This document shows positions 23,180 through 34,811 of a stretch of 64,000 bases of DNA, in pieces; the stretch's first letter is position 1, and each line of letters opens with the position of its first letter. The notes beneath the pieces were generated by a model that saw nothing but the letters and a program-made list of their open reading frames with translations, was not told the DNA's origin and did no database searches. Source of the DNA: Dipteronia dyeriana (lineage: Eukaryota > Streptophyta > Magnoliopsida > Sapindales > Sapindaceae); the NCBI GenBank assembly GCA_032871835.1, contig CM065296.1:2366001-2430000 (forward strand), written 5' to 3'. A program made the position numbers and the translations under genes.

Positions 23180-23410
23180 CATTTAGAGAAATGGGGAAAT
23201 GGGGAAATGGGGGTGGGGGTATGAGGGTAGGTTCCCCCACCCCACCCCCACCCCCACCCCCACCCCTATTTGGGTGGGGGTATGGGGGTAGGTTCCCCCA
23301 CCCCACCCCACCCCACCCCACCCCACCCCACCCCACCCCTATTTAGGATTTGGGGGCAAAATTTGCCCCCACCCCCACCACCAAACCCTATTTGGGGTAA
23401 AATGTACCTC
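23180..23410. repeat. (CCCCA)n / GGGGT minisatellite, inverted tracts
   Basis: C-rich CCCCA runs (about 23235-23270 and 23295-23340) alternate with GGGGGT tracts on the same strand (about 23200-23235 and 23270-23295), around TAGGTTCC spacers. This gives a sequence able to fold on itself and to form G-quadruplexes on either strand. Open frames here on both strands are repeat artefacts. Confidence 0.85.
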
Positions 23411-23454
23411 CAAATGGGGGTGAGACTCCATAGGGAAATGTCTATTCCTAACTG

Positions 23455-23905
23455 TAAGAGCATCTCCAATGCAATGTTAAATCATTGATTCAATGCTATA
23501 GTTTAATACGAAGTATAAAAAAAAAATACAACTGTACCAAATTTGACATATGTTGTACTTTGTGTTTGGCACAAAGTATAACATTTAAATCAAGCACAAA
23601 ACATACGTCAAATTTGGTACAATAATAAATACAACTATATTAGTTGAATTTTTATATTTTAAATAATAAAAATTTATTAAATTTGGTAGGAAAATTTGAG
23701 ATTAAAAAAATTCTAAAAAAAAATTCAATGCATTCATTGAATATTTTGATTATATTTGTTGACTTTTATAATTTGAAAAATAAAATAGCATATGAAATAG
23801 AATTTTATATTAGAGTATAATGCTAAAATGATACGTCAAATATAATATTTTATTATTATTTATACCAATTTTGATATTAACATTGATATATCTATCGAAG
23901 ATGGT
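23455..23905. other. Possible MITE remnant and AT-rich spacer
   Basis: Starts with AGAGCATCTCCAATGCAATG, a sequence type often seen at plant MITE ends. Internal AATTTGACATATGTTGTAC and its near-mirror GTCAAATTTGGTAC are present. No convincing right terminus. Confidence 0.3.
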
Positions 23906-25358
23906 GCGAGTCACCAAATATTTCTCACCATGGCGAAATTCAATAAGATTTACCTGCAGTTATACCGGTGAGGCTCTAAGGATAAAAAAAAAAAAAAGAA
24001 AGACAACAGAAAAGATTAAACAAAAAAATAAAAAACAAGAGTGAGCATAATGCATTAGGCGATTAAAATTATTTATCGTAAAAATTCGAGTGAAAGCTAG
24101 AATTGTTAATGGACCTGATTTCCATACATTTAATTAAACATACAAAAAATCCATATAATTCTTAATCGATAAAGGATAATTTTGCATTAAAAACATGACA
24201 TCTCAAATCAAGAAAAGAAAAGGCCAGAAGGTCCATTTTACGACAATAAAGCTAACCTCACAAGAAATGGAGATAGAGTTTTTTGTTTTTTGTTTTAATG
24301 CCTTTTCATACATTTGGTAAATCGACCATTAAAATTAACAGTTTGAATTTAAAGGGAGGGTATGTTTGTATTGAATTTATGAAACTCAACAACATTTTAC
24401 CTAAAGCAAAAAAATTCAATGTACTTTAGTGCAATTAACCCTCCACTTGCAAACCAATTAACTATCGCATAGTTTAAAACTTTATATATATATATAATGT
24501 GATTTTGATAGTTACTTCAATTCGATTTAATTCTTAGAAATGAATGTGATTTTGTAACTTGAAATTTATTTGTTTATGCAGCTTATGTTTAGATCAAGAA
24601 TCATACCAGCGAATCAAGTTATCTTTCGGATTACAATTTTAGTGGTCTTAAGGTTATTGTTACTTCTATTGGTGCCGAGCTATTGATTTAGAAAGTTAGA
24701 GGTTGTTTATTTTTCCAATTATAAGTCTTATTAGTTCTTATCATTTAAATTAAAAAAAATAAATTTATTTGTTTTTTCAATTTATATCTTATTTATATAT
24801 ATATGATAGAAAAAGTAAAAAGTTTTGGCTTTTCAATTATATAATAAGTCCTAATTAATACTTTCATGGTTAATTCCATACTAAACCTTGTACAATTAAT
24901 CTATTACCAAAAATAACCTTCAGTAAAAAAAATCCCCAATGTCCTAACAACTCTAACCCTAACCCTAACCCTAACACTAACACTAACCTAACCCTAAATT
25001 GACCTAGGAGGAGGTGGCGCCGCCTCCCTGAGATTTGACCGGTAGAGGCCGAGGCCTCCTCCTTGCCTCCTCCTTGCCTCCAACGGAACACCGTCGTTTA
25101 ATATCTAGAGATAGAGAGTGGTGGGGCTTCATCTGTCAACAAGCTTCGTTTTCAATGCGTAAGTCTCCGGCAAGAGTAGATCGATAACAAGGAGGAGTCG
25201 ATAAGGTAAGGTTGACTCTAGTGAACACAGCCGTGGCGACGACAACTTGAGAAATAGTGGATCGCGGTGAATTGGGTCTGCAACCAAATTGAGTTTCATT
25301 CGCGATTAAGCGAACAAATCGATGCTTTGATTACGGGGGTTTGGTCATTGGCGATCGG
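23906..25358. other. Spacer with duplicated segment
   Basis: No gene. 24340-24480 matches 37857-37980 (shared GGTATGTTTGTRTT and TTGCAAACCAATTAACTATC), so it belongs to the duplicated block system. From about 25000 the base composition turns GC-richer up to the LTR, and no protein could be assigned there. Confidence 0.55.
24953..24998. repeat. Short interstitial CCCTAA repeat
   Basis: About seven imperfect units (CCCTAA, CACTAA, CCTAA). The unit is the 6-bp CCCTAA form, not the usual plant 7-bp CCCTAAA. Confidence 0.8.
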
Positions 25359-25363
25359 CGAAT

Positions 25364-25895
25364 TGAAGTAGAACAAGTGGCTGAGTCCTATATGGTTTTG
25401 TGAGACCATCCTAAATCCAAGAATAAATGACTTTAATTGAAAGGAATCGACGAGATCTTCTGAATTCAACACCTTTGGTGTTGAGGCACGACATTTTTCG
25501 ATCAAATTCCATTATTTAGGTCCTGAAATCGCAGTTATGTCCTTTTTGGGAAATTTCCTTTTTTAGTCATAGGTTGATTTTGACAAGCCAGAATCGCTTA
25601 CCATTAATTCCGGTTTGTTTATGATCGTTAGTATATTTTATTTCTGTAACTTTCGTGATTTTGCTATTTTTGGCAGTTGTCGTTATTTTTGGCAGCATTT
25701 GATATGTAATCTCGTTTCTTATCCAACAAGGATTCGGGTTAGAATTTTTTTCATTTTAAATATCCTTGTAAGCCGAAAGGCTCATTAGCCTTTATTCAAT
25801 AAAATTTTAAGAGATTTCTCTTTTATTTATGGTGGATTCTAGTTCCCACAGAATATAGATGTCGGTATATTTTCTTTTACGTTTTCACTGTGTCA
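25364..25895 (+). repeat. 5' LTR
   Basis: 532 bp, from TGAAGTAGAACAAG to ACTGTGTCA. It aligns with the 3' LTR over its length, apart from about 50 bp near 25430-25485 found only here. It contains TTCAATAAAATTTTAAGAGA, probably its polyadenylation region. Confidence 0.9.
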
Positions 25896-25897
25896 AT

Positions 25898-25913
25898 TGG
25901 TATCAAAGCACGG
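25898..25913 (+). other. Primer binding site (tRNA-iMet)
   Basis: TGGTATCAAAGCACGG, two bases after the LTR. It differs by one base from the common TGGTATCAGAGC site that pairs with initiator tRNA-Met. Confidence 0.85.
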
Positions 25914-25927
25914 ATTTGCCGATCACG

Positions 25928-27105
25928 ATGTCAACTAACGGAGCAGGAGACAGAAGCACTATTGATGGTGATCGTGGGGTGGAGGCCTGATGGGCAGTAG
26001 TGGAGGAATAACGACAACAGATGAGGGAGTTTCGTGAACTGCTTGTTGAGATGAACCTCAACGATAACAACAGGGAGCCGCAACAGGGTAACAGAGTGCG
26101 TGCTAAGGGACTTACCCAAGGCCAACCTGTTAACAGAGGACATCCTCCTCCTCATCAACCTGATAATGAGGATGATTCTGAAGACGAAAGAGATGGAGGG
26201 TACGATGTTATTCAACTAGTGAGACGATCCAGAGAGCATGATGCTACCAGTTGAAGGCAGATCTTCTAAGCTTTAATGGAAATCTGCGTATATAAGATTT
26301 TCTTGATTGGATCACAGAAGTAGAGCGGTTCTTTGAGATGATGGAGATTCTAGAAGAGAAGATGGTCAGATTTGTCGCCTTTAGACTAAAAGGAGTGGCT
26401 ACAGTCTGGTGGGATCAGCTACAAAAGAACCGTCAGTGATAGGGAAAGGCAATCGTGAGGACCTGACGTAGAATGAAGCAGCTTACGATGGGTAGGTTTT
26501 TGTCACCAGACTATGAGCAATATTTATTCCAGTTGCTTTAAAATTGTTCAGAGGGGACCAAGTCGGTGTTTGATTACACGATATAATTTTCTAGGCTTTC
26601 GGAGCGAAATAATTTAAGTGAAACAGAAGGGCAACGCATAGCCAGACAACGGGTTGAGGCTGTCACTCGAGATAAGATCGGACTGCAAGTGTTGTAGACT
26701 GTGGATGAAGCTCATAACATGACTCTAAAAGCTGAGTTGCTAGAACGTAGAGTTGGAAAGCTTGGCTTTCGAAAAAACATTCCTCAGTTACCATTCCTTA
26801 ACAGGGACAAGGGTGTTCAATCATTGGTTCCGTTGAGCCAACCAAAAGGAGTTAGTGGAGAATAGGGCAACAGTAGCCACTTTACAGCAGCTCCAGCCAA
26901 CAGGAATGTATCCAAAAATCTGAATCCAAACCCCTATACTAGACCTACACCAGGGATTTGTTACAGATGTAGGAAACCTGGTCATCTTTCAAATGCATGT
27001 CTTGATCGTTCTAGGCCAGTGAATTGGGTGGAAGGAGGTAAAGAAGACCCAGATGCTCTTGAGGATGAAGAAGGAGAAGGTAACTTGTATGAGGGAGCAT
27101 AATTC
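25928..27105 (+). pseudogene. gag of Ty3/gypsy element
   Basis: The ATG at 25928 follows the primer binding site by a short leader. TGA and TAA stops occur within the first 30 codons. The Gag core is visible in another frame at about 26275-26440 ([18 protein letters not shown], then [19 protein letters not shown]). A CCHC zinc knuckle (C-x2-C-x4-H-x4-C, YRCRKPGHLSNAC) lies at 26959-27000. Gag would assemble the particle and package RNA. Confidence 0.8.
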
Positions 27106-27476
27106 ACTGAAGAAGATGGAAAACAGGTTAATTGTGTGGTGCAATTGATGTTGTATGCACCAAAGCAAGAGGATCTTAGTCAGCCTAACAATATATTTCG
27201 GTCTTGCTGCACAATCAGTCAGAAAGTCTGTGACCTGATCGTGGATAGTGGAAGTTACGAGAACTTTGTTGTAAAGAGGTTGGTGGAACATCTGAAGTTG
27301 CCAACCGACAAGCATCTTAAACCGTATACTATTGGCTGGATGAAGAAGGGACTGACAGTAAAGGTAACTAAGATTTGTCATGTTCCTATTTTTATTGGTA
27401 AGATATATAAGGAGGATGTAGTTTGTGATGTGATTGATATGGATGCTAGATATGTGTTATTGGGTCGGTCCTGATA
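27106..27476 (+). pseudogene. Retroelement protease domain
   Basis: [16 protein letters not shown], with the active-site D-S-G at about 27241, then a hydrophobic stretch ending YVLLGRS. It stops by TGA at 27472, where the family continues with a Pro-Trp-Gln segment. It directly follows gag. Confidence 0.8.
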
Positions 27477-27589
27477 GTATGATGTTGATATTACTTATAG
27501 GGGTCGGGATAACACTTATTTATTTACCTGGGTCACATAAAATTGCTATGGCTCATTCCTAACGTCAGACAGTTCCTAACAAACCCTAT

Positions 27590-28640
27590 GAAATGGAGTA
27601 ACAGACTTTTCAAACCATGACCGGATCTGACACCGAATTCGTGACAAATGTTAAGGGTGTACAAGAGGTCTATGCTTTAATGGTTAAAGCTCTTGTGGTA
27701 GAGGGGGAAGAAACACCAGCGGTAACTATTCCTGAGAAAATACAGTCGTTGCTAGAACAATTCAGAGACATTACTTCAGAAGATTTTCCCAACAACTTAC
27801 CCCAATTAAGAGACATTCAACACCATATATATCTTATACCTGGGGCGAGTTTACCCAATCTGCCACATGACTAGATGAGTCCAAAGGAGAATAAGATTCT
27901 GCAGGAGAAAATAGAAGAATTATTACAGAAGGATTTCATATGCGAAAGCATGAGCCCGTATGCAGTTCCTGCATTACTGACACCAAAGAAGGATGAGAGT
28001 TGGCATATGTGCGTGGATAGTCGAGCTATCAACAAAATTACTGTCAAGTACAGATTTTCAATTCCCCACTTAGATGACATGTTGGATTAACTGGAGGGTT
28101 CAAAGCTGTTTTCGAAGATTGATCTACTTAGTGGGTATCACCAAATTTGGGTCAGAATTGAGGATGAATGGAAAACGGCGTTTAAGAGCAAGGATGGTTT
28201 GTATGAGTAGCTGATTATGTCATTCGGTCTATCAAACGCACATGGTATTTTCATATGGATGATGAATCAGGTATTGAGGCCTTTTGTGGGAAAGTTTGTT
28301 GTTGTTTATTTTGACGACATTCTTATTTATAGTAGGACTGAAGAAAAGCATGTGGAATAGTTGCGAGAGGTGTTAAGGGTTTCAAGAAAACCAACTGTTT
28401 CTTAATCTGAAAAAGTGTAGTTTGTTATTTTTGGGTTACGTGGTGAGTTTAGAAGGAATTCATGTACACGAAGAGAAGGTACGAGCAATTCGAGAATGGT
28501 CTGCGCCAAAGACCATGAGTGAAGTTCGTAGCTTTCATGGCTTAACCACTTTCTATTGTCGGTTTATTCGAAATTTTAGCACTGTCATGGCACTGATAAC
28601 AGAATGTATGAAGAAATGACGGTTTCAGTGGGGAGAAGAA
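27590..28640 (+). pseudogene. Reverse transcriptase domain
   Basis: 27617-27874 is the RT linker ([16 protein letters not shown]). 27875-28090 holds the fingers ([34 protein letters not shown]). The catalytic loop [11 protein letters not shown] lies at about 28303-28335 with both Asp residues present. 28422-28619 holds [13 protein letters not shown] and the connection [15 protein letters not shown]. Breaks include TAG at 27872 and 28208, TAA at 28088 and TAG at 28358. Confidence 0.85.
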
Positions 28641-28646
28641 GTAGAG

Positions 28647-29108
28647 ATGAGTTTTCCATTAATCAAGGAGAAATTGTGTACTGCACCAGTACTGGCTCTT
28701 CCTAGTTTTGAAAAGATATTTGAAGTGGAGTGTGATGCTAGTGGTGTAGGAATTGGCACTATACTATCCCAAGAAAAGAGATCAATTGCTTTCTTTAGCG
28801 AGAAATTAAGTGAGGCTTACCAGAAGTAAAGTACTTATGATCAGGAGTTCTACGCATTAGTCCGAGCCTTGAAGCACTAGCAACACTACCTAGTACAGAG
28901 GGAATTTTTCTTGTACACTGATCATCAGGCTTTGAAGTTTATTAACAATCAGAAGAACTTGGACAACATGCATGTCAGGTGGGCCACTTTCCTTCAGAAA
29001 TTCCCTTTTATCATTAAACATAAGTTAGGGGTTTTGAACCGAGTTGCTGATGCGTTGAGCCGACGTGCCGTCTTGCTCGTGACTCTGGCTTATGAGATTG
29101 TGGGGTGA
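28647..29108 (+). pseudogene. RNase H domain
   Basis: [20 protein letters not shown] and [20 protein letters not shown], then a break with TAA at 28827, then [19 protein letters not shown] and [13 protein letters not shown]. The catalytic D, E and D are in their usual settings. It degrades the RNA template during cDNA synthesis. Another stop (TAG at about 28878) lies between the halves. Confidence 0.85.
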
Positions 29109-30245
29109 AGGAATTGTATGCGAAGGATGATGACTTCAAAGGAATCTAACTAAAGTGTATTTAGAAGTAGCCTGTCAGTGATTTTCATGAGAGTGATGTG
29201 TATCTGTTTCGTGGTAACCATTTGTGTATTCCTAAGACGTCTCTACGGAAGAAGCTAATCCGTGATTTGCATGGAGGTGGATTGAGTGGACACTTGGGTC
29301 GGGATAAAACGGTGGCTAGCTTGGAGAAAAGGTATTTTTGGCTGCAACTGAAATGAGATGTTGGGAATTTTGTACAGAGGTGTTATACTTGTCAGGTGTC
29401 TAAAGGTCAGTCACAGAATACTGGTCTTTATATGCCTTTAACCATTCCTAACAATATCTGGGAGGACTTGTCTATGAATTTTGTGTTGGGGCTACCCGTA
29501 CCCAGTGATGAGTAGATTCGGTTTTTATGGTGGTTGACAAGTTCTAAAAAATGGCTCACTTCATCCCTTGCCGGAAGACCTCTGATACTTCAAACATAGC
29601 CCAACTATTTTTCAGAGAAGTGGTCCAACTACATGGGATGCCACAGTCAATTACTTCTGATCGTGACACAAAATTCTTTAGCCACTTTATGGTGACCTTG
29701 TGGAAGATGTTTAATACGTCTCTGAAATGTAGCACTGCTGCACACCCACAAACTGAAGGACAAGTAGAATTGACGAACAGGACCTTGGGAAATCTGGTTC
29801 GTTACGTTTGTAGAGATAAGCCGAAATAGTGGGATCATGCATTACCTCAAGTTGAGTTTGCCTACAACAGTGTTGTACATAGTGCCACGGGAAAAATTCC
29901 TTTTTGTTGTGACATATGTGTCGCCACCAAAGCATATCGTGGATTTAATTCATTTACTAAAGGGTCTAAGAGTTAATGCTGCTGCAGAAAACATGGCTAC
30001 TCAGGCTTAAGTGGTGCAAGCTGAGGTGAGACAGAAACTTGAAGAAACCAATACGAAATACAAGGCAGCTGCAGACAAGCATAGACATCGGAAAGTTTGA
30101 GGAGGAAGATTCAGTGACAGTTTTATTATGCAAAGAGAGGTTCCCAGTTGGGACTTATAACAAATTAAAGCCCAAGAAGTATGGCCCATACCAGATTCTG
30201 AAGAAGATCAATGATAATGCATATGTGGTCGACCTACCTGAGACC
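29109..30245 (+). pseudogene. Integrase, C-terminus cut by insertion
   Basis: The zinc-binding region ([15 protein letters not shown], then [10 protein letters not shown]) is at about 29265-29405. The DDE core follows: [12 protein letters not shown], then [13 protein letters not shown], then [21 protein letters not shown]-terminal [20 protein letters not shown] is cut at 30245. The last codons of pol reappear at 32456-32520 beyond the nested insertion (GISSTFNVADLFQYH). Stops at 29355, 29513 and 29827 and a frameshift near 29930 disable it. Confidence 0.85.
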
Positions 30246-32450
30246 TGTTGGGATTATGCTCGATAGTAAGAGTATAATAATGTATTTGACAATCTTTTCA
30301 TATTAATAAAGTGATTTATAGTTTAACAAATCTTATAGCATTTATAGTTTAATTATTATAATTGTCAAAAGTAAATAATCATAAGGTCAAAAGACTACGA
30401 GAAAAGAAGAATTGTTCATACATCTAGATATGTATGAGGTAGACACAATTCTTTATTTAGTCTTGAATAATATTCACAACTTAAGAAAAAGGTTGGGTGC
30501 ATTTATCTTGTCAAAATTGAAGATTCTTTTGCTATCATTTGAGTTGGATTAGATGTGTTATGATGAGTCCAAGATCACCAAAGTGTGTTATCTTTAGGCA
30601 AAAGAATCTAGTGCACTGAGTGCATTGAATCGGATCATAATGAAATACTTTATCTAGAACCGTCAATGGATAAAAGTTTTCATTTGAAGACAATCAGAGA
30701 GTCTATCTCAATCCTGAGATAAATGATGGACTTATGGTTGCAAGTGTTATCATTTGAGCTATCAATGAGTACGATTATATAGCATAGTCTATCCTCGATA
30801 GTTTGGTGGTATTCATTTGTTAATCGATAAAGGACTTCAATTATAGATATGGACATCGTGACTCCATTTATTAAATGAGAATAGAATATCATCATATGGA
30901 TGTTTTGAGGTATTGGATATTAAATCTTAACGTTAAGTTTTCAATAGTGTCTATTGAAACATGGCTTCTGGACAAGTAAAATATCCAAGTTCAAAATGTG
31001 GTCATATGAGTAAATATGGTAACTTGGAGAGCTATAGGCGGTCTATGAGCTCTTGGCAATTACTGGTATTCTTCACGAGGATACACTTTCTCCAATAAGG
31101 TTGTCTAAGGTATGAATGAGTAACATAAACTTATTCTATCTTTATTTAAGAGTTCAATTTTAGTTCTTTAGTGGAATGAACTAAAATTAATAGATCAGAC
31201 CTAAGTGAATCATTTGTTGATTGTGATTGGGTTGTGTCTATTGGAGCTTAAATTTAGATAGTTCACCAAGATCCCCAATCCACAAGAACTTGCATAGATC
31301 AATTGATATATTCTACCGGACCAATTTAGGTGTCCATCTAGAATTGTATTAAGGCATGTGGACTTGTTTCTTTTTGTAAGAATGAGTATAGTTCACATGT
31401 GGACTTTTTATTAAGGTCCAATGGATTTAATAAAATAAGAAAAATAATTTATATGCCTATATAATGTCATGGGCGGCGAGGCTAATATATAAAAGCCTAA
31501 TATATTATTTAATTATTTAATTAATTATTTAAATAGAATTTAATTAATTTATTGATTAATTAATTATTTAATTAAAAGTCAAAATCTTTTTCCTAATAGA
31601 AGAAGGTTTCCTAATAGTATACTATTATTGGTAGTATAATTAATATTAAAAACTATATTTGATAAGTAGATAAATAAAAGAAATTATTTATCTAGTCAAA
31701 TTAGGAAGTCTTTAATATGGTCACAAATACACTAATGAGTTGTATTAGGAGTCTTGGTGTAGGAAATAATTCTTTTTGGAAAAGGATTATTGGTCACTAA
31801 GTAAATCCACCTAAGAATAGGATTCTTGTCTACCAAGTAAATCCTCTTTAGAAGAGGATTTGTGAACCTATAAATATATTGTAAATTTCGACCAAGCTTT
31901 AGTTTTTGGTGTGAGAAGTTGTTTTTTTTTTTGTATTGTTATAAAAAAAAGCTTCGTCAAACTTATTGTTTGAAGAATTTGGCCAAACATAGAGAAAAGA
32001 GGGATCATTTTTGTTTTCGATAGTACACTAGTATCCTTTGCATCAAAAAGGGTTTTGTGTACAACATCGAATCAAGGTTCACGCGAGTTTCAATCAAATT
32101 GATTGATAATTCATAAGTGACCGGACGTTCTTGGTTTTTCTCTTGGAGGGTTATTGTGACTAACAAAGAAGAAGATTTTATTTGTTTCTATCATCAGGTA
32201 TACAAATTAGAGAAAGGGAGCCCACACTCCTAAGTGATTCACATTCGCGATTGGATTGGAAGATCTTACGGATTCAATTTGACGCTAGTTCAATCATCAT
32301 GAAAAGAAATAAAAAAAAAGGTACGATACTTTTTATATACGTCATTTAATATAGGGTTAAGGTTTTTGTTATTAAAAATGGAAAATTTTTATTTATATCA
32401 AACCCTAATTTCTACCATTTCGCCGCGTTACATACCGATTTTTCCCTACA
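30246..32450 (+). mobile_element. Nested LTR-like insertion, TSD AGACC
   Basis: It starts TGTTGGGATTATG and ends TTTTTCCCTACA, flanked by AGACC at 30241-30245 and 32451-32455. It splits the C-terminus of the host element's pol, and removing it rejoins the pol frame. There are no retroelement domains inside, and no obvious pair of internal LTRs, so it is a long solo LTR (2,205 bp) or a non-coding derivative. A TATA-like CTATAAATATATTG lies at about 31870. Strand is not certain. Confidence 0.85.
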
Positions 32451-32550
32451 AGACCATGGGAATTTCCAGTACTTTCAATGTTGCTGATTTGTTCCAGTAT
32501 CATACGGAATAGTCTCTTTATTCTGAAACTAACTCGAGGTCGAGTTCTTT

Positions 32551-32564
32551 GCAAGTAGAGGGGA
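32551..32564 (+). other. Polypurine tract
   Basis: AAGTAGAGGGGA just before the TG of the 3' LTR; the primer site for plus-strand DNA synthesis. Confidence 0.7.
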
Positions 32565-32565
32565 C

Positions 32566-33049
32566 TGATGAAGAACAAGTGGTTGAGTCCTATATGGTTT
32601 TATGGGACCATCTAAAATTCAAGAATAAATGGCTTTATGTGGCACGATTTTTTTCGGCCAAATTCCATCATTTAAGTCCCGAAATTGCAGTTATTTTTTT
32701 TTGGGAAATTTCCTTTTTTAGTTATAAGTTGACTTTGACAAGTCAGAATCGCATACTATTAATTCCAGCTTGTTTATGATCGTCGGTATATTTTATTTCC
32801 GTAACTTTCATGAGTTCGTTATTTTTGACAGTTTTCGCTATTTTTGGCAGCATTTGATATGTAATCACGTTTCTTGTCCAACAAGGATTTGAGTTAGAAT
32901 CTTTTCATTTAAAATAGCTTTATAAGCCGAAAGGTTCATTAGCTTTTATTCAATAAAATTTTAAGAGATTTCTCTTTTATTTATGGTGGATTCCAGTTCC
33001 CATAGAATATAGACGTCAGTCTGTTTTCTTTTACGTTTTCACTGCGTCA
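32566..33049 (+). repeat. 3' LTR
   Basis: 484 bp, TGATGAAGAACAAG to ACTGCGTCA. Matches 25364-25895, with scattered substitutions many of which are C/T or G/A, and lacks a ~50-bp segment. Confidence 0.9.
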
Positions 33050-33054
33050 TAAAT

Positions 33055-34107
33055 CTTTCTAGATAGGTCGTGATGGGTGACTCAGGGCGGCGGCAGCGAC
33101 AGGGGATGTTTGTACGCGGTGGTGACGACGACGACGAAGGGTTGATTGTTTGGTGTGAAGGACTGATGCCTCATGCCTCTCTGATGCTGTTTGTTTGTTT
33201 TTTTTCTCAATAATATAAAATATTTTATTTTATTTTATTTCAATAAATTAAAATATTTAAATTGATAAATAGAATTTTAAATAAAAATAAATAACTTTTT
33301 TATATCAAAATAACATTTATTAAAAAATAAAAATAAAATATCTTAAAAGTTAAATGATTTATTAAAATAGGGATAGAATAGTAAAACCAAAACAACTTAA
33401 TATTTAAGTGAGACACTTTCAAATAAAAAACAAACAAATAAGAGTGCCTTAAATATTAAATGTTATTATTTTACTCACTTAAAATTAGGTCTTTTAATAC
33501 TTAAGACAAAAAAAAAACACCCGGCCCTAAAACTTTAATAAGCCTTTTTTCAGCAAGCAGGTACGAAATGATTAATGTGTTAGAAATAATAGTTCTGTAA
33601 TATATATTCCAGGAAGCACAAACGAAATGATTAATGTGTTAGAAATAATAGTTCTATAATATATACATTGGTTCATTAACTAAATCTGTTCTCTGTAAAT
33701 TATTTGATGAATAAAACTTTTCCATATTTAAAAGAAATATATAGGAAATTATATATGTGTAGCAATGTTTTTATTTATGTACCTAATCTAGTATCTGTTC
33801 GTATTTGTGACATAGTAGTTTACTGTTATTGCTGTTTGGAAGTGAACATTTTTCCGAATGACCAATAAATAATTCGATTGTCAGTCACCATAAGATGATA
33901 CAGTAATCTTGCTAATTGAAAAAGAAGTGAGTTTTGTATCAAAACGAAGCTTTCTGGTCCTCTTAATTTCATTGATAGCAAATGCTTCATCTGATATGTG
34001 AGGAAATTTTGAGCTCTATTAGCTTGCAGAATTAGATTGCTTATAGTATGAATTCGGACTTTTGTTTCGCTCTCAGTCTCTGTGCTAGTTGTAGCAGTAG
34101 CAGCCAA
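33055..34107. other. Spacer with 59-bp tandem duplication
   Basis: AT-rich. ACGAAATGATTAATGTGTTA plus following bases is repeated in tandem at about 33563-33622 and 33622-33681. A minus-strand open frame at 33826-34107 has no recognised relative and is not called a gene. Confidence 0.6.
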
Positions 34108-34785
34108 CTAGCCAGGGCAATGCTGATCTCCAGCTGCAATAAACGCTAAACACGCGCGCTTCGCATCCTCCGCCAGCATGGTCCCCTTCACGTTCACCTC
34201 CAACTCCAGCATGGTCCCCTTCATGTTCATCTCCAACTCAACTCTGCCATTGAAGAAAAGCGAAATTTTTGGTATTACGACAGTCTCGTACCTGCTAAAA
34301 TCATAACAATTATCAAAATTCCCATGATCTGGATACGGTGCTCTCAACTGTGCTTGAAGCTGAAATAATGCATCAACATGGGCATTGAACACTGCTTTTA
34401 GTAGAACTCATGAAGAATATTTGTATAGCTATATAATCAAGTTATTTGATGTATATAAAAAAATGAGACCAGGATTCTCTTATGGTCCCTTTATTTATTT
34501 ATTTATTTGTTTTTACAGTTTTTTATAGGACTAATTGAATTTGAATGAAACAATTATTTGTGTGAGACAAGAAAAAAATGTAATAAACCTAAACTACCCT
34601 TGTACCGTTTTGTTATTCTTTCTGTTCATGCCAAAAAAAAAATTAAAAATTTGAATGAAATTGGAGATAATATGTCATTATTAATTACAAGGAAATATAT
34701 AATTAGATTCAGTTTTGAAACACAAATTTAAGTTAATTAATTTCACTATACACAACCTTTGCTGGAGCGGTTGGAAATAGTAGAT
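34108..34785 (-). pseudogene. Aspartic protease remnant with same deletion (block B)
   Basis: On the minus strand: the exon 1 end (near 34757-34780), intron 1, the first bases of exon 2 up to AGCACAG, then a jump to the exon 3 C-terminal part (NCYDFSRYETVVIPKISLFF, MLAEDAKRACLAFIAAGDQH), ending at a stop at 34108. The final LGN-x-MQ-x-SVQVV segment is missing. A 30-bp in-frame duplication gives KGTMLELEVNVKGTML at about 34175-34235. The deletion junction equals that of the remnant at 13297-13965. Confidence 0.85.
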
Positions 34786-34811
34786 GGTAATAAAGAAGAG
34801 ACAGAAACAGT

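Larger units (their letters stand above)
25364..33049 (+). mobile_element. Ty3/gypsy retrotransposon with nested insertion
   Basis: LTRs at 25364-25895 and 32566-33049, a tRNA-Met-type primer binding site at 25898, the order gag, protease, RT, RNase H, integrase, and a purine tract before the 3' LTR. The flanks CGAAT (25359-25363) and TAAAT (33050-33054) differ only at one CpG, as expected of a decayed TSD. A 2.2-kb LTR-type insertion sits at 30246-32450. Pol carries many stops, largely at former Gln, Trp and Arg positions. The single RNase H and the RT and integrase motifs suggest a chromovirus-like lineage; this was not tested. Confidence 0.9.

Noticed and set aside
23019..23488. Gly/Val/Trp-rich and Pro-rich open frames
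   Set aside because: Products of the CCCCA/GGGGT minisatellite on both strands.
33826..34107. 93-residue minus-strand open frame next to a protease remnant
   Set aside because: No recognised similarity and not in frame with any protease exon; likely chance.
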